Below are positions 54,320-61,669 of a stretch of 64,000 bases of DNA, piece after piece. Below the pieces are notes generated by a model, which was not told where the DNA came from, searched no databases, and was given only the letters and a program-made list of their open reading frames with translations. The stretch lies in the NCBI GenBank assembly GCA_009926135.1, contig RFPL01000002.1, positions 124,001-188,000 of the forward strand. Direction: 5' to 3'. A program made the position numbers and the translations under genes. The stretch comes from Sphingomonadaceae bacterium (GTDB lineage Bacteria; Pseudomonadota; Alphaproteobacteria; Sphingomonadales; Sphingomonadaceae). Every line of letters begins with the position of its first letter. Positions within the stretch are counted from its first letter, which is position 1.

Positions 54320-55852
54320 TCAATAAGCCCGGGCGACGAAGATGCGTTCCACCGCCGGCTCGCCTGTGAACAGGCAGGTGCCGCTGACCGGCTCACTGTT
54401 CATCGGCGTGTTGCGGATCGTCAGCTTCAGCCCCTTGAGCTTGGCGACCACGGCTTCGAGCGCAGCCCCCGTCGGGCGGGACCACAGCACTTCGACCCAA
54501 CCTGGGTAACGCTTGTCAGTGCTGAAGAATGTTTCGAGGCCCGCAAGGTCGGTTACCCCGCGATGGATCTGCGCATCGCGGCGCTCCGTAGCCTCGGCAT
54601 GGAGTGCGCGCTGGATGTCCTCCAGTTCAGCTGCCGCAGATGCCACAAAGTCTTCACGCGACTGGCCGATGAAATTGACCTTGCCGTCCTCACGATAGAG
54701 CCGGTCACGGCGCACGGCGGAAACCTGCCCGCCGGCAGCATCGCGGCCACCGATTTCCAGCACCAGCGGCACGCCCTTCTTGACCCAGCCCCAGCGCTTG
54801 GCCGTGGCCTTGCCGGCCCGCTTGTCGAGCAGGACGCGGATCGGCTCGTCGAGAGCCCATTGCTTGGCCAGCGCAGCACGCAGTTCCTCGCAATAAGCGA
54901 GCAGGGCCGCGTCACCATCGTCCTCGCGCAGCATTGGCAGGATCACGATCTGGTGCGGCGCGATGCGCGGCGGCACGCGCAAACCATCGTCATCGCCGTG
55001 AGTCATGATCACGCCGCCGATCAGGCGGGTCGAGACGCCCCAGGATGTGGTGTGGCACAGCTGCTGGCCGCCTTCCTTATCCTGGTAGCGGATATTGGCG
55101 GCCTCGGCGAAACCGGTGCCTAGATAATGCGAGGTGCCGGCCTGGAGCGCCTTGCCATCCTGCATCATCGCCTCGATCGAATAGGTCGCGACAGCGCCAG
55201 GGAAACGCTCGTTCTCCGGCTTTTCACCGGCAACCACCGGCATGGCGAGATCTTCCTCGGCGTGGCTGCGGTACATTTCGAGAGCCCGCAGCGTTTCCTC
55301 CATCGCATCGTCGCGGTTGGCATGGGCGGTATGACCTTCCTGCCAGAGGAACTCGCTGGTGCGCAGGAACATCCGGGTGCGCATTTCCCAGCGCACCACG
55401 TTGGCCCATTGGTTGGTCAGCAGCGGCAGATCGCGCCATGACTGGATCCACCGGCTCATCGCCTGGCCAATCACCGTTTCGGAGGTCGGTCGCACGATCA
55501 GCGGCTCTTCCAGCTTGGCCTCGGGATCGGGTACCAGCCCGCCCTTGCCGTCCTGGATCAGGCGGTGGTGCGTGACTACCGCCATTTCCTTCGCAAAGCC
55601 GTCAACGTGTTCGGCTTCCTTGGCGAAGTAGGACAACGGGATGAACAGCGGGAAATAGCAGTTCTGGACGCCCGCGGCCTTGATCCGGGCGTCCATGAGG
55701 TGCTGGATCCGCTCCCAGATGCCATAGCCCCACGGCTTGATCACCATGCAGCCGCGCACGCCGCTCTCTTCGGCCATCTCCGCCTCGGAGATGACTTCCT
55801 GATACCATTGGGCGAAATCGTCGGCGCGGGTGACGGAAAGGGCGTGTTTCAT
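54320..55852 (-). CDS. proS: Prolyl-tRNA synthetase, archaeal/eukaryal type
   Basis: Charges tRNA-Pro. The 510-residue product has class II motifs and segments typical of the archaeal/eukaryal ProRS, such as GVRGCMVIKPWGYGIWE, NCYFPLFIP, LTNQWANVVRWEMRTR and GTSHYLGTGFAEA, and the C-terminal extension ending in tyrosine. The bacterial editing insertion between motifs 2 and 3 is absent, and the protein is longer than the compact alphaproteobacterial form (about 440 residues). The rnr gene follows directly. Confidence 0.94.
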   Translation of the reverse strand: MKHALSVTRADDFAQWYQEVISEAEMAEESGVRGCMVIKPWGYGIWERIQHLMDARIKAAGVQNCYFPLFIPLSYFAKEAEHVDGFAKEMAVVTHHRLIQDGKGGLVPDPEAKLEEPLIVRPTSETVIGQAMSRWIQSWRDLPLLTNQWANVVRWEMRTRMFLRTSEFLWQEGHTAHANRDDAMEETLRALEMYRSHAEEDLAMPVVAGEKPENERFPGAVATYSIEAMMQDGKALQAGTSHYLGTGFAEAANIRYQDKEGGQQLCHTTSWGVSTRLIGGVIMTHGDDDGLRVPPRIAPHQIVILPMLREDDGDAALLAYCEELRAALAKQWALDEPIRVLLDKRAGKATAKRWGWVKKGVPLVLEIGGRDAAGGQVSAVRRDRLYREDGKVNFIGQSREDFVASAAAELEDIQRALHAEATERRDAQIHRGVTDLAGLETFFSTDKRYPGWVEVLWSRPTGAALEAVVAKLKGLKLTIRNTPMNSEPVSGTCLFTGEPAVERIFVARAY

Positions 55853-55909
55853 GGGGCCGCGCGATAGCCGAGCGGCCCGGTGCGGGCAAGCGGCGTGACT
55901 TGCGCTGGC

Positions 55910-56458
55910 TTACTTGCCGAGTTCGTCGAGCTTCTTTTGCATCGCGGCCATCTGGGCACGGAGCTGGGCGATCTCATCGTCCTTGCTCTCGCCACCGGCC
56001 GGCTTGCTGTCATTGAGGCCCGGAACAAACGCCGAGGCCGCCGCCTTGAACATCTCAAGATTGCGCTGCGCCAGCTTGGCGAGCGGATTGTTGCCCAGGC
56101 TGGTCTCGAAGGCTTCGCGCAGCTTCACCTGGTTGGAACGGAAATTGTCCATCGAAGCTTCAAGGTAGTGCGGCACCAGGCTCTGCATGGAATTGCCGTA
56201 CATCCCGATCAACTGACGCAGGAAGTTCACGGGCAGCATCTGCTCGCCGGTTGAGCTTTCCTCTTCCATGATGATCTGGGTCAGGATCTGATGCGTGATG
56301 TCAGTCCCGGTCTTGGCATCGAGCACTTTGAATTCCACGCCGTCCCGCGTCATCTTCGCGAGGTGCTCCAGCGTGATGTAGCTTGATGACTGGGTGTTGT
56401 AGAGCCGCCGATTGGCGTACTTCTTGATAATCACGGTATCGCCTTTGGCCTGGGCCAT
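55910..56458 (-). CDS. phaR: Polyhydroxyalkanoate synthesis repressor PhaR
   Basis: DNA-binding protein that senses PHA granules and represses phasin and its own gene. The 182-residue product has the PHB accumulation regulatory N-terminal domain (IIKKYANRRLYNTQSSSYIT, residues 10-29) and the following MEEESSTGEQMLPVNFLRQLIG region. AGGGG precedes the ATG. Two strong inverted repeats lie upstream (56479-56508 and 56515-56533), suggesting autoregulation. No PHA synthase or phasin gene is in the window. Confidence 0.92.
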   Translation of the reverse strand: MAQAKGDTVIIKKYANRRLYNTQSSSYITLEHLAKMTRDGVEFKVLDAKTGTDITHQILTQIIMEEESSTGEQMLPVNFLRQLIGMYGNSMQSLVPHYLEASMDNFRSNQVKLREAFETSLGNNPLAKLAQRNLEMFKAAASAFVPGLNDSKPAGGESKDDEIAQLRAQMAAMQKKLDELGK

Positions 56459-56478
56459 GGGGTTCCCCTAACTGTGCA

Positions 56479-56508
56479 GTTGCAGCGAGTGTTAGCACTC
56501 GCAGCAAC
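56479..56508 (-). promoter_or_regulatory. Inverted repeat upstream of phaR (proximal)
   Basis: GTTGC-A-GCGAGTG-TTAG-CACTCGC-A-GCAAC gives 12 paired bases with one mismatch and a four-base centre, 21 to 50 bases before the phaR ATG. It is rich in TGC/GCA words, like PhaR sites described in other bacteria. A role as operator is inferred; a leader hairpin or alr terminator are alternatives. Confidence 0.5.
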
Positions 56509-56514
56509 GGCATT

Positions 56515-56533
56515 GCAACATGAGTCATGTTGC
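56515..56533 (-). promoter_or_regulatory. Inverted repeat upstream of phaR (distal)
   Basis: GCAACATGA-G-TCATGTTGC is a perfect 9-base inverted repeat around one base, six bases from the proximal repeat and 14 bases after the alr stop. Its arms end in GCAAC/GTTGC as in the first repeat, which suggests two sites for one protein. Confidence 0.5.
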
Positions 56534-56546
56534 GCAGCACCGGCCC

Positions 56547-57593
56547 CTAACGGGTGAAGCGGCCACCCAGCAACGTCAGCAGTTCATACTGGGACAGGCC
56601 ACTTGTGGCAGCGGCTTCGGGCAAGCTGTAATCTACCGCCAGCCAGTCCCCTTCGCGCAGGTCAGGAACTTCGGTCAAATCGAGAACTGTCATGTCCATC
56701 GAAACGCGGCCGATCACTGGAACTGGGCGGCCCATGCTGCGCAGCATGCCCTTGTTCGACCAGATGCGCAGATAACCATCGGCATAGCCCAGGCTGGCCA
56801 CCCCGATCCGCATCGGGCGGTCTGCCTGGAAGGTTGCATTATAGCCCACGCACTCCCCCACAGCGATGTCCCGCACCTGGATCAAGGCCGCTTCCGGAGT
56901 AACGACCTGGCAAATCTCGTTTGCCAAGGCAGCGCAGGGCACACCGCCGTAAAGCGCCAGGCCAGGCCGGGTGAGTTCGCCATGATAATCGGCCCCCAGC
57001 ATGATGCCCGCGCTGTTCGCCAGGCTGGCACGCTTATGCTGCACCATCCCGCGCGCCGTATTCCAGCGACTTTGCTGCGCAGCATTGAGTGCGGAATCTT
57101 CCTCCGCAGCAGCCAGATGCGAATGCAGCACATCGACCTGTAATCGGCCGATCAGCGGGTCGGTCAAGTCAGCCATACCAAGACCAATCCGGTTGATCCC
57201 GGTATCGACCATCAGATCGCAGACGCCGCCCCCGGCATCGATCCAGAGCTGCGCCTGATGCAGCGAATTGATGACCGGCCGGACGCCGGTGGCTTTGGCG
57301 AATGCTGCGTCCGCAGCGGTCAGCGGCCCGTGCAGCACGCTAACGCAAGCGGCGGAGACATGCGCCAGCAGCGCGGGCACCTCCTGCCAGTGCGCCACGA
57401 AGAAATCCTCGGCCCCTGCATCCCGCAGCACCGGGGCAGCCACTGCCACCCCGACGCCATAGGCATCGGCCTTGACTGCCGCCCCCGCCCGCGCCCGTCC
57501 GGACAACCGGTCAAGCGCCCGCCAGTTGGCGGCGAGCGCTTCGCGGTCGATCGAGAGGCGCAGCGTGGATGGTGGCAGTTCAGGCGGCATCAT
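56547..57593 (-). CDS. alr: Alanine racemase
   Basis: PLP enzyme that makes D-alanine for peptidoglycan. The 348-residue product has the PLP lysine K41 in AAVKADAYGVG, the mid-protein SGRxR-like and NRIGLGM segments, and the second catalytic tyrosine in ECVGYNATF. Two ATG codons (57593, 57590) can serve as start. It overlaps the MFS transporter end by 14 bases. Biosynthetic or catabolic use cannot be told apart here. Confidence 0.94.
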   Translation of the reverse strand: MMPPELPPSTLRLSIDREALAANWRALDRLSGRARAGAAVKADAYGVGVAVAAPVLRDAGAEDFFVAHWQEVPALLAHVSAACVSVLHGPLTAADAAFAKATGVRPVINSLHQAQLWIDAGGGVCDLMVDTGINRIGLGMADLTDPLIGRLQVDVLHSHLAAAEEDSALNAAQQSRWNTARGMVQHKRASLANSAGIMLGADYHGELTRPGLALYGGVPCAALANEICQVVTPEAALIQVRDIAVGECVGYNATFQADRPMRIGVASLGYADGYLRIWSNKGMLRSMGRPVPVIGRVSMDMTVLDLTEVPDLREGDWLAVDYSLPEAAATSGLSQYELLTLLGGRFTR

Positions 57594-59199
57594 CAGTAAA
57601 GTCGCGCGGCTTTCCGTCGGGCAGGCCCCACCAGGCGACGATCATGGCCATGAGGACCACGCCCCAGGTGTACCACAGCCCCGAATACGGATCGCCGGTG
57701 CGGGCCACGATAAAGCTGGCGATGAACGGCAGGAACCCGCCAAAATAGCCGGTGCCGATGTGATAGGGAATCGACATCGAGCTGTAGCGGACCTTGGGTG
57801 GGAACATCTCCGCCAGCAGTGCCGCGACGGGGCCATAGGTGGCTGCCGAAAGCGCCATCAGCACCAGCAGGGCACCGATGATCAAGACGGACTGGATCAG
57901 GCTGGGTTTGTGCTTTTCGAAGTTGAACACGGTCTTGCCGGCCCGCTGCTCGATCTCGGCCTTGCGGGCCTTGGCATCATCCCAGTTGAGCCCATCAAGC
58001 GTGATTACCTGGGTGCCGGCCATGACCAGTTCAAGGGTATTGCCCCGTTCCAAGGTATAACCGATCCCGGCTCCAGCGAAGTCGCCCATCAGCTTGCCAC
58101 ACTGGGTTGTCTGTTTGGTCGCGAAGGGATCATATTCGCAGTCGCTGCCGCGGATCGTCCATTCGATTGCAGCGTGCTGCGCCGGGTTCTTGGCGACGGA
58201 GCCGATGAACCAGAAGGTCGGGAACAGCAGCAACAGCGTCAGCGCATAGCCGATCACGATCGGCTTCTTGCGCCCAATCCGGTCCGAAAGACTGCCGAAG
58301 TAGATGTATAAGCCCATTCCGATCAGCGCGGCGATGCCAACGATGATTTCAGCCGTGGTGCTTTCTACGTGCATTGCGTTCTGCAGGAACGAAAGACCCG
58401 AGAACATCGCCGTGTACCAGATCACCGTCAGGCCGGCAGCGATGCCAAACAGCGCGATGAATATCCGCTTCTTGTTACCGGGATAGGTGAAGCTTTCGAC
58501 AAAGGGATTGCCGGCCGTTTCGCCCGCTTCCTTCATCGCCTGGAAAACCGGGCTCTCGGAAAGCTTGAAGCGCATCCACAGGGAGACGGCAAGCAGCAGC
58601 AGGCTGAGCAGGAATGGCACGCGCCAGCCCCACGCATTCCAGGTCGCGTCGCTCATCATCGCCTTGCAGCCCAGCACGACCACGAGGCTCAGCACGAAAC
58701 CGCCAACCACGCTGGCCTGGATGTAACTGGTGAAGTAACCACGCCGGCGGAACGGCGAATGCTCGGCCACGTAGATCGCCGCACCGCCGTATTCGCCGCC
58801 AAGCGCGAGCCCTTGCAGGATGCGCAGCAGGATGACGATGGCGGGTGCCCACAGGCCAATCTGGGCGGCAGCCGGAATCAGGCCAACGCCCGCCGTGGCA
58901 ATGCCCATCAGCGTTACCGTCACCAGGAAGGTATATTTGCGCCCCAGCTTGTCGCCCAGATAGCCGAACAGGACCGCACCAAGCGGACGGAAGCCGAAAC
59001 CGACCGCGAAGACCAGCCAGAACAGCAGCATTTCCAGGGTGGCATTGCCGGTCGGGAAGAACGTCTTGGACAGGATCACGCCAAGCGCGCCGTAAATGAA
59101 GAAGTCATACCATTCGAACACCGTCCCCGCCGAAGACGCCGCGATAACCAGGCGCATGTCGGAGGCGGAGGGTTCGTGATCAACTGGCTGCGTTGCCAT
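57580..59199 (-). CDS. MFS transporter, metabolite:H+ symporter (MHS) family, with inserted loop
   Basis: Inner-membrane transporter of 539 residues. It shows the MHS features FEWYDFFIYG (residues 28-37), GDKLGRKYT (82-90), GLALGGEYGGAAIYVAEH and GSLSDRIGRKKP (302-313), with about 12 membrane segments. An extra hydrophilic stretch of about 95 residues (337-432), with C354 and C367, sits between the eighth and ninth segments, unlike KgtP or ProP. Substrate is unknown; organic acids or betaine-like compounds are typical for the family. It precedes alr with overlap. Confidence 0.85.
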   Translation of the reverse strand: MATQPVDHEPSASDMRLVIAASSAGTVFEWYDFFIYGALGVILSKTFFPTGNATLEMLLFWLVFAVGFGFRPLGAVLFGYLGDKLGRKYTFLVTVTLMGIATAGVGLIPAAAQIGLWAPAIVILLRILQGLALGGEYGGAAIYVAEHSPFRRRGYFTSYIQASVVGGFVLSLVVVLGCKAMMSDATWNAWGWRVPFLLSLLLLAVSLWMRFKLSESPVFQAMKEAGETAGNPFVESFTYPGNKKRIFIALFGIAAGLTVIWYTAMFSGLSFLQNAMHVESTTAEIIVGIAALIGMGLYIYFGSLSDRIGRKKPIVIGYALTLLLLFPTFWFIGSVAKNPAQHAAIEWTIRGSDCEYDPFATKQTTQCGKLMGDFAGAGIGYTLERGNTLELVMAGTQVITLDGLNWDDAKARKAEIEQRAGKTVFNFEKHKPSLIQSVLIIGALLVLMALSAATYGPVAALLAEMFPPKVRYSSMSIPYHIGTGYFGGFLPFIASFIVARTGDPYSGLWYTWGVVLMAMIVAWWGLPDGKPRDFTDDAA

Positions 59200-59234
59200 G
59201 GCTTCCCCTGCTATATTGTCTCGTTAACCGCCCT

Positions 59235-59669
59235 CTAGCGAGGGTTTGGCCGACTGGAAAGCGCCTCAAGTGCGGCTTGCCAGGCCAGCGTGATCGCGCC
59301 ATGCCGGGCAGGATAGTCCCGCGCCGCGGCAATGGCCTCCAGCCCCGGCCAGCCGGGCAGCGCGCCGCCTTCTTTCAGCCAGTGCCGGATTGCCGCAAGT
59401 TCAGTGGCAAGATCGTCTGCCTCGCGCCCAGCGGCCGCGGCGGCAAACAGCGCTGCGCTGGCCTGACCGATGGCGCAAGCCTGCGCCTTGATGCCAACCT
59501 GCGCAATCCGCCCAGACGTGTCGACCGCCAGGGAGAGCGACACGGCGCTACCGCAAGTGGGTGAGCGGGCTGAACCGCTCAATGGCATGTCAGGATCAAG
59601 CGGCCATTGGCTGAGGCTGGTCGCCAGCGCGAGCACTTCGCGCGTGTAGAGGGTCACGCTGCTGGCCAA
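59235..59669 (-). CDS. IscU/SufU-like iron-sulfur scaffold homologue
   Basis: The 144-residue protein resembles the NifU N-terminal scaffold family: SPTCGS places C39 and QACAIGQASAA places C65 like the first two cluster ligands of IscU. The third ligand position, expected before the TLAW-like segment, is H123 in ARHGAITLAW. It may bind a cluster differently or have lost scaffold activity. It starts three bases after the cvpA stop. No other Fe-S assembly genes are near. Confidence 0.75.
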   Translation of the reverse strand: MASSVTLYTREVLALATSLSQWPLDPDMPLSGSARSPTCGSAVSLSLAVDTSGRIAQVGIKAQACAIGQASAALFAAAAAGREADDLATELAAIRHWLKEGGALPGWPGLEAIAAARDYPARHGAITLAWQAALEALSSRPNPR

Positions 59670-59672
59670 GGA

Positions 59673-60209
59673 TCAGGGCTTGGCCTTGCCCAGGCGCTTG
59701 GCTTCGGCTTCGGCCGCTTCCTTGCGGCGTTCGGCGATCATCTTAACGAGCGCTTCGCTGCCGGCGTTCACGATGGGGTAGCTTCGAGCCTGCGTGATCC
59801 ACGTCGGCCGCCCACCAATCCCCCAGACAGTGTCATAGCCCAGAACCAACACCGAAAACGCCAGGACCGCGATGACTACGCCCTTCACCGCTCCAAAGCC
59901 GAACCCGAGCAGCCGGTCGATCGGACCCAGCACGGAATCGCGGCTGGCCTCCCCCATCCGGTTGGCGACCAGCTTGACGATGGCGTAAGGCACCAGCAGC
60001 AGCAACGCGAGCGCGAGGACTGTCGCCCCGGATTCATTGCCGACATAGGGCACCAGTGCCGCCGATAGTGGGGTATGCAGATTGTGGATCGCGAACAGCG
60101 CAATAACCCACGCGGCCAGCGCCAGGATTTCCTGCACGAAACCGCGCAGAAAGCCCGTGATAGCGCCCAGCCCGACCAGGACCAGCACTGCAATATCAAA
60201 ACCTGTCAT
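59673..60209 (-). CDS. cvpA: CvpA-family membrane protein
   Basis: The 178-residue protein starts FDIAVLVLVGLGAITGFLRG and has four hydrophobic segments with the CvpA family pattern (VDRLLGFGFGAVKG-like segment near residue 90). The family is linked to envelope function and colicin V production in E. coli; the true role is unclear. It lies ten bases after radA and before the IscU-like gene, a run common in alphaproteobacteria. Confidence 0.87.
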   Translation of the reverse strand: MTGFDIAVLVLVGLGAITGFLRGFVQEILALAAWVIALFAIHNLHTPLSAALVPYVGNESGATVLALALLLLVPYAIVKLVANRMGEASRDSVLGPIDRLLGFGFGAVKGVVIAVLAFSVLVLGYDTVWGIGGRPTWITQARSYPIVNAGSEALVKMIAERRKEAAEAEAKRLGKAKP

Positions 60210-60219
60210 GGTTTCAAAT

Positions 60220-61581
60220 CTATGACCCGCCCATCACCTGGTCAACGAGATTCCGGAGCAAGGTTACCTCGCGGTGGCCTTTACCCATGGCCGCGCCGTC
60301 ACCCGGGCCGAACGCCTTGGTAAACCCAAGCTTCGCGGATTCCTTCAAACGCAGCCCGCCATGCGCCACCGGGCGGACTTCACCTGCCAGCGACACCTCA
60401 CCATACCATACGGCATCGTTTGGCAACGGGCGGTCCGCCAAGGCCGAAATCAGCGCTGCGGCCACGGCCAGATCAGCCGCCGGATCGCCCAGGCGGTACC
60501 CCCCGGCCACGTTCAGATAGACTTCGCAGGACGAGAAGTTCAGGCCGCAACGCGCTTCCAGCACGGCCAGCAACATGGCCATACGACCATTGTCCCAACC
60601 CACGACCGCGCGGCGCGGCGTTGCACCGCTGGCGAGCCGCACGATCAGCGCCTGAATTTCGACCAGCACCGGGCGGGTGCCTTCCATTGCCGGGAAAACC
60701 GCGCTGCCAGGGATCGGGTTCTCCCGGCCGGAAAGGAACAGCATCGACGGATTGCCAACCTCCTCCAGCCCGGCCCCGGCCATGGCAAACACGCCGATTT
60801 CGTCCACTGGGCCGAACCGGTTCTTGAGGTTGCGCAGGATCCGGTACTGATGGCTGCGCTCACCCTCGAAGCTCATCACCACGTCGACCATGTGTTCCAG
60901 CACGCGCGGGCCGGCGATCGAGCCATCCTTGGTGACATGCCCGACCAGCACCAGCGCGCAGCCGCATTCCTTGGCAAAGCGGATAAGTTCAAAAGCAGAG
61001 GCCCGCACCTGGCTGACCGTGCCGGGCGCGCCTTCGATCTGGTCTGAATGCATCGTCTGGATCGAATCGATCACCACCAGCGCAGGCGGGGCCATAGCGC
61101 CCAACGTGGTCAGGATATCCCGCACCGAGGTGGCCGAAGCGAGCCTGATGGGTGCATCGGCAAGCCCCAGGCGCTCTGCCCGCAACCGGACCTGTCCGGC
61201 CGCTTCCTCACCACTGATATAAACCACCTCACCGCCGGCCCGCGCCATCTGCGCGGCGGCCTGAATCAGCAGGGTCGACTTGCCGATCCCGGGATCACCC
61301 CCCATCAGCACTGCCGAACCCGGCACCAGACCACCGCCGAGCGCCCGGTCAAACTCGGCAATCCCGGTGCTGCGCCGGACCAGCTTTTCACCCGGCTTGT
61401 CGAGCGGTTCAAAGACGATCTTGCGGCCGCCACCGGACAAATCATGCTTGGCGGAAAACACCGTTTCGGGCGCTTCCTCGCTCAGCGTGTTCCATTCACC
61501 GCAGTCGGCACATTGCCCCTGCCAGCGGAAGGAGACGCTGCCACAGGCCTGGCAGACATAACGGCGTTTGGGCTTGGCCAT
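60220..61581 (-). CDS. radA: DNA repair protein RadA
   Basis: RecA-related ATPase and helicase that promotes branch migration in recombination. The 453-residue protein has the N-terminal zinc finger (YVCQACGS and CADCGEWN), the Walker A motif GGDPGIGKST, the RadA-specific KNRFG motif and a C-terminal Lon-like domain. Length is normal. It is divergent from the patatin-like gene across 88 bases. Confidence 0.96.
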   Translation of the reverse strand: MAKPKRRYVCQACGSVSFRWQGQCADCGEWNTLSEEAPETVFSAKHDLSGGGRKIVFEPLDKPGEKLVRRSTGIAEFDRALGGGLVPGSAVLMGGDPGIGKSTLLIQAAAQMARAGGEVVYISGEEAAGQVRLRAERLGLADAPIRLASATSVRDILTTLGAMAPPALVVIDSIQTMHSDQIEGAPGTVSQVRASAFELIRFAKECGCALVLVGHVTKDGSIAGPRVLEHMVDVVMSFEGERSHQYRILRNLKNRFGPVDEIGVFAMAGAGLEEVGNPSMLFLSGRENPIPGSAVFPAMEGTRPVLVEIQALIVRLASGATPRRAVVGWDNGRMAMLLAVLEARCGLNFSSCEVYLNVAGGYRLGDPAADLAVAAALISALADRPLPNDAVWYGEVSLAGEVRPVAHGGLRLKESAKLGFTKAFGPGDGAAMGKGHREVTLLRNLVDQVMGGS

Positions 61582-61653
61582 GCCGCCGCGTTAACCGGAA
61601 CGAAGAGGGAACGCAAGTCCGCCTTACCCTGATACGACTAGTTATCGCCAAGA

Positions 61654-61664
61654 CACAATTTGTG
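61654..61664. promoter_or_regulatory. Small palindrome before the patatin-like gene
   Basis: CACAA-T-TTGTG is an 11-base palindrome five bases upstream of the ATG at 61670, where no ribosome site is visible. It could be an operator or a coincidence. Confidence 0.25.
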
Positions 61665-61669
61665 CCTAT

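Noticed and set aside
56492..56500. TTAGCACTC, an exact half of the CIRCE heat-shock operator
   Set aside because: The other half at the required nine-base spacing (GCATTGCAA) matches GAGTGCTAA at only four of nine positions. The word is better explained as part of the 56479-56508 inverted repeat.
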